A stretch of 22,295 bases of DNA. Source: CBFHSF01 sp965658445. Its GTDB lineage: Bacteria; Bacteroidota; Bacteroidia; Flavobacteriales; Schleiferiaceae. Position numbers and translations under genes: made by a program. The notes beneath the pieces are model-generated. The model made no database searches. It saw only the letters and a program-made list of their open reading frames with translations, and was not told where the DNA came from. The stretch is taken from the NCBI GenBank assembly GCA_965658445.1, contig CBFHSF010000021.1, forward strand, positions 1 through 22,295. The letters are read 5' to 3'. Positions within the stretch are counted from its first letter, which is position 1; every line of letters begins with the position of its first letter. Shown one piece after another: positions 12,882 to 19,131 of the stretch.

Positions 12882-14302
12882 TTGACAAAAAAGCAAAAAT
12901 CGTTGCCACACTCGGGCCTGCATCAGCGGAATATGACACCATGCTAGAAATGGTTAAAGAAGGGGTAAACGTATTTAGAATAAACTTCTCTCACGGTGAT
13001 CACGAGACGCACAGAAACACCATGCGCATCGTAAAAAAGATCAACGAAGACCACGACCTAAACATCGCAACCCTCGCGGACCTTCAAGGCCCCAAGCTCA
13101 GAGTCGGTGTTGTTGAGGAAGGCGCCGTGGTAAACCCAGGAGATCGCGTAGAATTCACCAACGAAGAATGCGAAGGAACTGCTAAGCGCGTGTTTATGAC
13201 CTACGAGCATTTTGCTCGCGACGTGGAAGCCGGAGAGCGAATTCTATTGGATGACGGAAAGCTCATCATGAAAGTCGTTTCTACCGATAAGAAATCAACC
13301 GTTGTGGCAGAGGTTGTTCAAGGTGGACCCCTAAAAAGTAAAAAGGGAGTAAACCTTCCTAACACAAAAATCTCTTTGCCTTGTCTTACACCTAAAGACA
13401 TTGCAGACCTTGGTGTTGCCTTGGAAGAAGGTGCCGAATGGATTGGACTTTCTTTTGTCCGTTCTGCAGATGACGTAAAGGAGCTCAAAGAGAGAATTGC
13501 CAACTCGGGTCATTTAGCTCACGTTATTTCAAAGATTGAGAAACCAGAAGCCGTAAGGGATATTGATTCCATTTTAGAAGCCACAGACGGCGTTATGGTT
13601 GCCCGTGGGGACCTAGGGGTAGAAATTCCCATGCAAAGCGTTCCACTGGTACAGAAAATGATCGTGCGCAAGGCTCACGAAAAGTCAGTTCCCGTAATTA
13701 TCGCGACTCAAATGATGGAGACCATGATCGATAGCATGACTCCCACACGCGCAGAGGTAAATGACGTGGCCAATTCTGTTCTTGACGGTGCGGACGCCAT
13801 GATGCTCTCAGGAGAAACCAGTGTAGGACAGTTTCCTGTTGAGGTAATTAAGGCCATGGCCAAGATCATTGTTCACACAGAAGAAAGCTCAAACATTTCA
13901 GTTGAAAATGATGTGGCTCCAGTAGATAGAAATGAGCGCTTTATCACCGATTCTATTTGCTACAACGCGTCAAAAATTGCAGACCAAATCTCAGCAAAGG
14001 CTATTTTAACCTTGACCTTTTCAGGTTATACGGCATTTAAAATTTCAGCACATAGACCCAAAACGAACATATTGGTCTTTACCGCCAACCGTTCTATCCT
14101 TAACACCCTCTCGCTAATTTGGGGAGTACAAGGTTTTTATTATGATAGCTTGATCTCAACAGATAATACCTTTAAGGATCTTTCTGAAATCATCAAAACA
14201 AAGGGATTAGCAACTTCTGGAGATTCTGTAATTAAGATTGCCTCCATGCCCATTACAGAACAAGGAATGACTAATACATTAAAGATTGAAACCATCAAGT
14301 AA
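12878..14302 (+). CDS. pyk: Pyruvate kinase
   Basis: 474-aa glycolytic enzyme that makes pyruvate and ATP from phosphoenolpyruvate and ADP. Catalytic residues are visible: R34, N36 and S38 in VFRINFSHG, the active-site lysine K219 and metal ligand E221 in ISKIEKPEAV, and D245 in MVARGDLGVEIP. The PEP-site helix IATQMMETMIDSMTPTRAEVNDVAN follows. The B domain (about 72-168) and the C-terminal allosteric domain (about 345-474) are complete. Length matches E. coli PykF (470 aa). It begins inside the stop of the previous gene (ATGA) and is followed by a strong terminator, so it closes the acpP operon. Confidence 0.97.
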   Translation: MIDKKAKIVATLGPASAEYDTMLEMVKEGVNVFRINFSHGDHETHRNTMRIVKKINEDHDLNIATLADLQGPKLRVGVVEEGAVVNPGDRVEFTNEECEGTAKRVFMTYEHFARDVEAGERILLDDGKLIMKVVSTDKKSTVVAEVVQGGPLKSKKGVNLPNTKISLPCLTPKDIADLGVALEEGAEWIGLSFVRSADDVKELKERIANSGHLAHVISKIEKPEAVRDIDSILEATDGVMVARGDLGVEIPMQSVPLVQKMIVRKAHEKSVPVIIATQMMETMIDSMTPTRAEVNDVANSVLDGADAMMLSGETSVGQFPVEVIKAMAKIIVHTEESSNISVENDVAPVDRNERFITDSICYNASKIADQISAKAILTLTFSGYTAFKISAHRPKTNILVFTANRSILNTLSLIWGVQGFYYDSLISTDNTFKDLSEIIKTKGLATSGDSVIKIASMPITEQGMTNTLKIETIK

Positions 14303-14331
14303 CTTATTTACATCGGTTTTTGACTAAAAAC

Positions 14332-14368
14332 AAAGGGGTTACAGCTTCTAAACTGTTTCCCCTTTTTT
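14332..14368 (+). terminator. Intrinsic terminator after pyk
   Basis: The stem arms are 14332-14344 and 14353-14365: AAAGGGG pairs with CCCCTTT and ACAG with CTGT, with a two-by-two internal mismatch and an eight-base loop. A run of six T (14363-14368) follows directly. It lies 30 bases after the pyk stop and is well placed to end the acpP-pyk transcript. Confidence 0.88.
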
Positions 14369-14408
14369 ATACAAATCATTTTTCATATTTTTAAGAAAAA
14401 TCAATAAG

Positions 14409-14846
14409 ATGGTTGTTTTCACACTTTTAGGGTATACTGAATCAGAATCCATTGTACTGTGGACAGTAATCAATTCACAACACCCACTCTCTCAAAAGGA
14501 AATTTGCGAAAAGACAGGACTTAGTGTTGGAATCGTAAGCTCCACCTTGACCAAAGCGATAAGAGAACTGTTGTTCGAAAGCGAATTCGACCCTGGGAGA
14601 AACAGTAGGGTATTCTTTACGTCAAGCCGTTTCAAAGAAAAAACCAACAGCTTGTTCTTAGATCATTTTATTCGAAAACTAGATGCCGAAAAAGAACGGT
14701 TAGAAGCAAAAATTGGAGTCAACAAAAAAATGATCAGCGGTAACAACGACTTTGTGAATTCAGAAAACGCACTTCATATTTCTGACCAACTCACCGAATC
14801 TGTGACCCTTCTAAAAAGAGTAAAAACCCTTTCAAAGTGGGATTAG
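14409..14846 (+). CDS. Winged-helix (MarR/GbsR-like) DNA-binding protein, unassigned
   Basis: 145 aa, likely transcription regulator. A helix-turn-helix is readable at about residues 27-54 (LSQKEICEKTGLSVGIVSSTLTKAIREL). A basic beta-hairpin wing follows (DPGRNSRVFFTSS, 61-73), then a long charged helix (about 74-105, FKEKTNSLFLDHFIRKLDAEKERLEAKIG) that could dimerise. This layout resembles MarR and GbsR regulators, but I do not recognise a subfamily or ligand. It begins 41 bases after the pyk terminator and has no close partner gene; downstream are 520 bases of AT-rich non-coding DNA. It may control itself or that region. The start is the first ATG and leaves a short hydrophobic N-terminus. 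Confidence 0.7.
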   Translation: MVVFTLLGYTESESIVLWTVINSQHPLSQKEICEKTGLSVGIVSSTLTKAIRELLFESEFDPGRNSRVFFTSSRFKEKTNSLFLDHFIRKLDAEKERLEAKIGVNKKMISGNNDFVNSENALHISDQLTESVTLLKRVKTLSKWD

Positions 14847-15052
14847 AATCTGTCCTATATATTTATTAGAAAACTCGTCTTCCGAAAATGAAATAAATCT
14901 TCTCTTTCTATTCAATCCATTAATAATATGTTGAATTAAAGAAATCAGACAATGGTGTCAAAATTATGAATTACAGCACATATTTATGGAAAAAAAATAT
15001 TCAACAACACAAGTTACAATGTCAATAAAAAAAGCAAGGGTAAATTTTATAA

Positions 15053-15102
15053 ATTCACCTAAACCATAAAATAAAAGGTGAATAAAACCCTGCGAAACGC
15101 AG
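15053..15102. ncRNA. Possible structured RNA or paired hairpins
   Basis: An eight-base-pair inverted repeat (15053-15060 with 15076-15083, 15-base loop) is followed after six bases by a five-base-pair perfect stem with an AAA loop (15090-15102). Two adjacent hairpins in non-coding DNA could belong to a small RNA. No promoter or terminator pair proves it, and the direction is undecided. Confidence 0.22.
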
Positions 15103-15196
15103 ATTTTGAATAAGCTATCCCTTTCATTTTAAGCAGATAACACAGATATTAAATTACAAAATCCTGCGAAACCCAGTTTTTTGGATTGAGCTGTTG
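15085..15196. repeat. Two diverged copies of a ~35-base repeat centred on CCTGCGAAAC
   Basis: Copy 1 has CCTGCGAAACGCAG at 15089-15102 and copy 2 has CCTGCGAAACCCAG at 15163-15176, offset by 74 bases. Similarity extends outward on both sides: AAAA before each copy, and a T-rich stretch then GA(A/G)T and AGCT after. One base change breaks the perfect hairpin of copy 1 in copy 2. Confidence 0.55.
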
Positions 15197-15321
15197 ATTC
15201 CTGTCGTACATAAATACTTTTAGAAAAGCATATAGGTCAAAAATTCACATTTATACACATCAAAAAGTGGCATAAAAAATTCGAAAAACTACTGACATAA
15301 AATGATTTAATCAATTACAAC

Positions 15322-15346
15322 AAAAAAAGGGGCCAAATGGCCCCTT
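15322..15346 (-). terminator. Intrinsic terminator of pheS
   Basis: On the minus strand, AAGGGGCC-ATTT-GGCCCCTT is followed by a run of T (seven A on the plus strand at 15322-15328). The stem is GC-rich and perfect. It lies 22 bases after the pheS stop. Confidence 0.9.
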
Positions 15347-15367
15347 ACGTATTGTAATTTTTCCAAT

Positions 15368-16387
15368 CTAAATGTTACTTGAAAACTGTGACAGGAATCT
15401 TAGATCATTTTCGTAAAACATGCGGATGTCTGTGATGCCAAAGCGGTTCATTGCGATGCGCTCAATTCCCATTCCAAAGGCGTAACCAGAATATTCTTCA
15501 GGGTCAATTCCGGAAGATTTTAAAACCTCTGGATCTACCATTCCGCAGCCCATAATTTCTAACCAACCGGTTCCCTTTGTGATTCTATAGTCTGCTTCTG
15601 TTTCCAATCCCCAATACACATCTACCTCTGCAGAAGGTTCAGTAAACGGGAAATAAGAAGGTCTCATTCTGATTTTTGCATCTTTTCCAAAAAACTCCTG
15701 TGCAAAATACAGCAGCGTTTGCTTGAGATCGGCAAAAGAAACGCCTTTGTCTATGTATAGGCCTTCAATTTGGTGGAACACACAGTGCGAACGTGAGGAA
15801 ATATCTTCATTCCTAAAAACACGTCCTGGACTAATGGTTCTAATGGGTGGCTTACTTCCTTCCATAACGCGAACCTGAACACTAGATGTGTGAGTTCTCA
15901 ACGCCCAATCGGGATCCTTATCTACAAAAAATGTGTCCTGCATGTCCCGGGCAGGGTGTTCCTCTGGGAAGTTCAAGGCTGAGAAATTGTGCCAGTCATC
16001 TTCGATTTCTGGACCTTCGCTTACGCTGAAACCAATTCTTGAGAAAATCTCTACAATCTCGTTTCTAACACTGGTCAAAGGGTGAACAGCTCCCAGAGAA
16101 AACTCTTCGGAAGGCTTGGAGTAGTCATCGGCCTCAACCTTAGCGTCAGAACCGGCAAGAGCGGATTTCCATTCCTCAACTTTGGCTTCCGCCGTGTTCT
16201 TGAGTTGATTAATTATCTGTCCGTATGCCTTTTTCTGATCCGGAGCCACTTCTCTAAACGCCGCAAAATACTGGTTGAGAATTCCTTTCTTACCCAAGGT
16301 GGCAATGCGGATTTTCTCCACTTCTTCTAGAGTAGAAGGCACGGTCTTTTTTAGTTCCTCAATCTTTTGTTTTATCTCTTCAATCAT
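15368..16387 (-). CDS. pheS: Phenylalanine--tRNA ligase alpha subunit
   Basis: 339-aa catalytic subunit of the heterotetrameric enzyme that charges tRNA-Phe. The N-terminal coiled coil (about 1-80) contacts tRNA; the class II catalytic core runs from about 95 to 335. Class II motif 2 is RVFRNEDISSRSHCVFHQIEG (starting at residue 189) and motif 3 is GMGIERIAM (305-313). The conserved HPARDMQDTF (144-153) and RTHTSSVQVR (164-173) stretches are present. The partner pheT is not in the window, so here, unlike in many bacteria, the two genes are apart, as is common in this phylum. It has its own terminator downstream and is divergent from a lipoprotein gene. Confidence 0.96.
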   Translation of the reverse strand: MIEEIKQKIEELKKTVPSTLEEVEKIRIATLGKKGILNQYFAAFREVAPDQKKAYGQIINQLKNTAEAKVEEWKSALAGSDAKVEADDYSKPSEEFSLGAVHPLTSVRNEIVEIFSRIGFSVSEGPEIEDDWHNFSALNFPEEHPARDMQDTFFVDKDPDWALRTHTSSVQVRVMEGSKPPIRTISPGRVFRNEDISSRSHCVFHQIEGLYIDKGVSFADLKQTLLYFAQEFFGKDAKIRMRPSYFPFTEPSAEVDVYWGLETEADYRITKGTGWLEIMGCGMVDPEVLKSSGIDPEEYSGYAFGMGIERIAMNRFGITDIRMFYENDLRFLSQFSSNI

Positions 16388-16415
16388 AACTTTCGCGAAG
16401 GCTCGTTTTTTTTGC

Positions 16416-16423
16416 TAAATTTG
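16416..16423 (+). promoter_or_regulatory. Candidate -7 box for the first lipoprotein gene (TAAATTTG)
   Basis: A perfect TAnnTTTG match lies 28 bases before the ATG at 16451, giving a leader of about 20 bases. There is no exact TTG at -33. It faces away from the pheS box, 18 bases away. Confidence 0.42.
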
Positions 16424-16441
16424 GAGATTAGGTTTAAACCG

Positions 16442-16449
16442 CAAAGGTA
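16442..16449 (-). promoter_or_regulatory. Candidate -7 box for pheS (TACCTTTG)
   Basis: The minus strand reads TACCTTTG, a perfect TAnnTTTG, 55 bases before the pheS ATG. A matching -33 would lie inside the first codons of the divergent lipoprotein gene and is not clear. Confidence 0.35.
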
Positions 16450-16450
16450 C

Positions 16451-16819
16451 ATGAAAAAACATACACTACTCTTATTATTCGGCCTTTCCCTTTTGGCCTT
16501 GTTCTCTTGTAATCGTGAGACCTTCCCCGACGAGTACACCATTACTTGTCAGGTATATACCAATGATACCGTGGCCGCACAAAACGTGTTGGTAAGAATG
16601 TACGCTCCTGTTGGGTCGGATGGATTGGTGAACCGTTACCAATACACAGATGCCGCAGGTTCTTGCACCTTCAAATACAATGCAAGGGCTTACCTGGTTT
16701 TGGATGCGAGAAAAGGTGCGTTTGGAGGTTGTAATTACGTTGAGCTAAACAAAGAGGAGAACGTATCTCAAACGGTTTTTATACAACCCTTTGGAACGCC
16801 CAACGGTTGCGCAAACTAG
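16451..16819 (+). CDS. Small lipoprotein, first of a tandem paralogous pair
   Basis: 122 aa, family not recognised. A lipoprotein signal (MKKHTLLLLFGLSLLALFSC) gives the acylated cysteine at residue 20. The mature part looks like one beta-sandwich domain of the carboxypeptidase-regulatory or transthyretin-like kind. It has a strand pair near YTITCQVYTNDTVAAQNVLVRM, a DAAGSCTFKY turn, an ARAYLVLDARKG strand, then GGCNYVELNKEENVSQTVFIQPF. It ends in a Gly-Cys motif (NGCAN). Mature-protein cysteines at TCQ, SCT, GCN and GCA suggest disulfides outside the cytoplasm. The start at 16451 was chosen because it places the signal peptide correctly. It precedes its paralog by 55 bases. It could be cell-surface exposed; role unknown. 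Confidence 0.75.
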   Translation: MKKHTLLLLFGLSLLALFSCNRETFPDEYTITCQVYTNDTVAAQNVLVRMYAPVGSDGLVNRYQYTDAAGSCTFKYNARAYLVLDARKGAFGGCNYVELNKEENVSQTVFIQPFGTPNGCAN

Positions 16820-16874
16820 AAGCCTCAGAACCGTAACCATCTGAATGAAAATTTCAATCTGAAAGAAAATTCCA

Positions 16875-17240
16875 ATGAAGATATTTGCAAAACTTACACT
16901 TGTTCTCTTGACGCTTTCTTTGTTTTCCTGTGAAAAAGAAGCAGCAAAATATCCCTTTACCGTTATTGTAGAGGCTGAGGATGGCACAAGAGTGCAAAAC
17001 GTAACCGTTACAGCCACAGCCCCTGTGGCCAACCCCATTCCCAATTTTACGGGAGCAACGGACGAAAACGGAACCGTTTCTTTTGAATACGACCAAGAGG
17101 CAGTGCTTCAGGTAGAGGCTACGAAAGGAAGTAACCCTCCGGCGTTCATCGGATGTAATTTTGTTAAGCTAGAAGCGGATAACAACGTAACCATCACGGT
17201 TATTCTACTTCCCTACGATCCGGCATCTAGCGGCTGTTAA
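16875..17240 (+). CDS. Small lipoprotein, second of a tandem paralogous pair
   Basis: 121 aa with a lipoprotein signal (MKIFAKLTLVLLTLSLFSC, cysteine 19). The mature part aligns by eye with the preceding gene product along its length. Shared features are QNVxVxxxAPV, a TDxxG turn, F-Y before an Ala/Leu strand, A-KG, GCN(Y/F)V(E/K)L, NV before a hydrophobic strand, a proline near the end and a final GC. Fewer cysteines remain (only GCN and the last residue), so any disulfide pattern differs. Predicted beta-sandwich, outside the cytoplasm. The pair probably arose by tandem duplication, and the two genes are likely co-transcribed. Function unknown. Confidence 0.75.
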   Translation: MKIFAKLTLVLLTLSLFSCEKEAAKYPFTVIVEAEDGTRVQNVTVTATAPVANPIPNFTGATDENGTVSFEYDQEAVLQVEATKGSNPPAFIGCNFVKLEADNNVTITVILLPYDPASSGC

Positions 17241-17276
17241 GGCCACTAAAAGCTGGGTTCACATCTATTTCTCCAA

Positions 17277-17627
17277 CTAAATAAATCCTGCTTCTTCAAA
17301 GTAGGCAACAACGGCCTCTTTCATCAGCAAGGACTGCTGCCCTGTCTTTAAGGGTGGGAGCTTTTCTATATTTACATAATGCGGCCAGCCATCAGAATCT
17401 TGGCCTTTGTATTCGTAATAACCATATTTGCTAAGGACCCGGCAAATGGCAATGTGCATAATGTTGACTTTCTCGTCCTTTTTAAACTTTTTGTGCCCCA
17501 TTCCAAGTTCTTGGACACCGATGAGGAACAATATTCCATCTAAATCTATATCTTCACCCTCACTAAACTGATTGGAGAGCTTTTCAACGAGTTCATACCA
17601 CTTTTTGCGCAGTTCGTCTGTGTTCAT
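17277..17627 (-). CDS. Small conserved-looking protein of unknown function
   Basis: 116 aa from the ATG at 17627 (MNTDELRKKWYELVEKLSNQF). An upstream ATG at 17669 would add 14 residues but overlap the cvpA start region. No signal peptide or membrane helix is seen, so it is probably cytosolic. It has a helical start, an acidic DIDLDGILFLIGVQELG helix, a basic KKFKKDEKVNIMHIAICRVL helix, an aromatic patch (KYGYYEYKGQDSDGWPHY) and a closing helix (QQSLLMKEAVVAYFEEAGFI). I recall similar proteins in other Bacteroidota near CvpA genes but cannot name the family. It is divergent from cvpA and converges on the lipoprotein pair with 36 bases between stops. Confidence 0.7.
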   Translation of the reverse strand: MNTDELRKKWYELVEKLSNQFSEGEDIDLDGILFLIGVQELGMGHKKFKKDEKVNIMHIAICRVLSKYGYYEYKGQDSDGWPHYVNIEKLPPLKTGQQSLLMKEAVVAYFEEAGFI

Positions 17628-17643
17628 TTCAATTTGTTTTTTC

Positions 17644-18147
17644 TTGAAGCCAGCAACCGTTGACATCATTCTTTTTTTACCACTTGCTTATGGCCTGATG
17701 AAGGGCCTGTGGAAGGGATTTGTTTCAGAAATCACTTCGCTTTTGGCGTTAATTCTTGGCCTCATTGCAGCCTACTTCTTTTCTCATATCGCCGCCCCTT
17801 ACGTAAAGGAGTGGTTCGAGCTGGATTCCAGTGCCACAGAAATTGTCTCCTTTATCACGAGTTTTGCCGTGGTCTATATTGCTGTGCTCATTGCGGGAAA
17901 AGCACTGGAAAAGTTTTTAGACATGATTGCCTTAGGAGCCATGGACCACCTTTTGGGTGCTGTATTTGGCTTTTTAAAATACGCCTTGTTTCTCTCTTTG
18001 TTCATAGCGGCCGTTCAGCTGCTTCCCGAACAATTTATACCCGAGTGGTTCAACAAGGCTGAGGAGTCCAAGATATATCCCTTCCTGGAGTCCATTTCAA
18101 CCTTTATTTTTTCTTTGGTTTTTGAAGGGGATCCTCCAAAAATTTAG
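17644..18147 (+). CDS. CvpA family membrane protein
   Basis: 167 aa if it starts at TTG 17644 (reading MKPATVDIILFLPLAYGLMKG). The family normally begins with Met shortly before an hxDhIhhhhhhhxxxxG(h)xKG segment, exactly what is seen here, but no ATG is available nearby. The next ATG, at 17698, would delete most of helix 1. Four membrane segments (about 5-20, 27-47, 65-85 and 105-125) and the GLxKGFVSE turn fit CvpA, named for colicin V production in E. coli. In other species the family affects envelope robustness; the role here is inferred. The start sits 16 bases from the opposite-facing small gene. It converges with pgk. Confidence 0.85.
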   Translation: MKPATVDIILFLPLAYGLMKGLWKGFVSEITSLLALILGLIAAYFFSHIAAPYVKEWFELDSSATEIVSFITSFAVVYIAVLIAGKALEKFLDMIALGAMDHLLGAVFGFLKYALFLSLFIAAVQLLPEQFIPEWFNKAEESKIYPFLESISTFIFSLVFEGDPPKI

Positions 18148-18150
18148 CCG

Positions 18151-18168
18151 TCCTTACCCCCGTAAGGA
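18151..18168. terminator. Hairpin between convergent cvpA and pgk
   Basis: TCCTTAC at 18151-18157 and GTAAGGA at 18162-18168 form a perfect seven-base-pair stem with a CCCC loop. It lies between the two stop codons (18147 and 18180). Only short T runs follow on either strand (ATTCTTTTATT on plus, ATTTTTGG on minus), so termination in both directions is plausible but weak. Confidence 0.45.
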
Positions 18169-18179
18169 ACTTGATTCTT

Positions 18180-19031
18180 TTATTCCGAAATGGCCTTAAT
18201 CCCAGGAAGTTCCTTGCCTTCTAGGTATTCCAACATGGCGCCTCCTCCGGTACTTACGTAGCTCATTTTAGGGGCAAATCCGTATTTCTTTGCAGCAGCG
18301 ACAGAATCCCCTCCTCCCACAAGAGAAAATGCTCCATTTTGCGTGGCCTCAACAATGGCCTCACCAACGGCAACCGTTCCTTTCTCAAAGGCATCAAATT
18401 CAAAAACGCCCACAGGACCATTCCACAATATAATTCTGGACGTCTTAATGGCGTCGGCAAAAAGTGATTCTGACTGAGGCCCGATATCCAAGCCCATGCG
18501 GCCTGTTGGAACTTCATCCGCTTCCGAAATACTTACGGCCGTGTCAGGAGCAAAGCCCTCTCCATTTCTTGAGTCAATGGGAAGAATAAATTCTACGTTG
18601 TTTTCTTTGGCCAACTTCATGGTAGCTAAGGCCAAGTCTAGCTTGTCTTCTTCTACTAAACTATCACCTGTGCTTCCACCCATAGCCTTGATAAACGTAT
18701 AGGCCATTCCTCCTCCGATGATCAATTTATCTACTCTTGGAATAAGGTTTTCTAGGATAGTGATTTTGCTCGAAACCTTTGCTCCGCCTACAATCGCAGT
18801 AACAGGTTTCTCTGAAGAGTTCAATACTTTAGAAACGTTCTCAATTTCGTTGGCCATGATGTAGCCAAAGCCTTTATTGCCAGGGAAAAATTGAGCCATA
18901 ACGGCGGTTGAAGCATGCGCTCTGTGAGCGGTTCCAAATGCGTCGTTAACGTAAACGTCTCCCAAATCGGCAAGGGACTTTGCAAATCCTTCGTCACCGG
19001 CTTCCTCCTCTGAGTGGAACCTCAAGTTCTC
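18180..19031 (-). CDS. pgk: Phosphoglycerate kinase (partial, N-terminal part lost in assembly gap)
   Basis: Glycolytic enzyme making ATP and 3-phosphoglycerate from 1,3-bisphosphoglycerate. 283 C-terminal residues are visible, starting at ENLRFHSEEEAGDEGF, which corresponds to roughly residue 115-120 of the usual 390-400. Diagnostic parts are VNDAFGTAHRAHAST, the hinge and nucleotide-domain motifs GGAKVSSKI and GGGMAYTF, GPVGVFEFDAFEKGT, and the phosphate loop GGGDSVAAAKKYG, ending STGGGAMLEYLEGKELPG. About 115 codons with the substrate-binding N-terminus fall in the run of N. The gene itself is presumably intact in the organism. It faces away from holB. Confidence 0.94.
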   Translation of the reverse strand, partial: ENLRFHSEEEAGDEGFAKSLADLGDVYVNDAFGTAHRAHASTAVMAQFFPGNKGFGYIMANEIENVSKVLNSSEKPVTAIVGGAKVSSKITILENLIPRVDKLIIGGGMAYTFIKAMGGSTGDSLVEEDKLDLALATMKLAKENNVEFILPIDSRNGEGFAPDTAVSISEADEVPTGRMGLDIGPQSESLFADAIKTSRIILWNGPVGVFEFDAFEKGTVAVGEAIVEATQNGAFSLVGGGDSVAAAKKYGFAPKMSYVSTGGGAMLEYLEGKELPGIKAISE

Positions 19032-19131
19032 NNNNNNNNNNNNNNNNNNNNNNNNNNNNNNNNNNNNNNNNNNNNNNNNNNNNNNNNNNNNNNNNNNNNN
19101 NNNNNNNNNNNNNNNNNNNNNNNNNNNNNNN
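19032..19131. other. Assembly gap (100 N)
   Basis: Exactly 100 N. The break interrupts pgk and holB, both of which lose their 5' parts. By family lengths about 115 codons of pgk and about 75-80 codons of holB, plus the intergenic promoter region, are absent. The real missing length should be at least about 600 bases, so the 100 N is a placeholder. Confidence 0.97.

Larger units (their letters stand above)
14847..15367. other. AT-rich intergenic region with hairpins and a two-copy repeat
   Basis: 521 bases without a supportable gene; all frames are full of stops. It holds an inverted repeat, ATTCACCT at 15053-15060 and AGGTGAAT at 15076-15083. It also has a small perfect hairpin, CTGCG-AAA-CGCAG, at 15090-15102, a diverged second copy of the surrounding sequence at 15159-15195, a short palindrome TGATTTAATCA at 15303-15313, and the pheS terminator at 15322-15346. 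Composition is clearly more AT-rich than the flanking genes. A small RNA, decayed DNA or a control region are all possible. Confidence 0.6.

Noticed and set aside
15085..15196. CRISPR array remnant
   Set aside because: The 74-base offset resembles a repeat plus spacer, but there are only two copies, they differ at many positions, nothing similar occurs one period away on either side, and no cas gene is in the window.
16431..16440. GGTTTAAACC as a specific operator
   Set aside because: Ten-base palindromes of this kind are expected more than twenty times in the window; only its position is mildly interesting.
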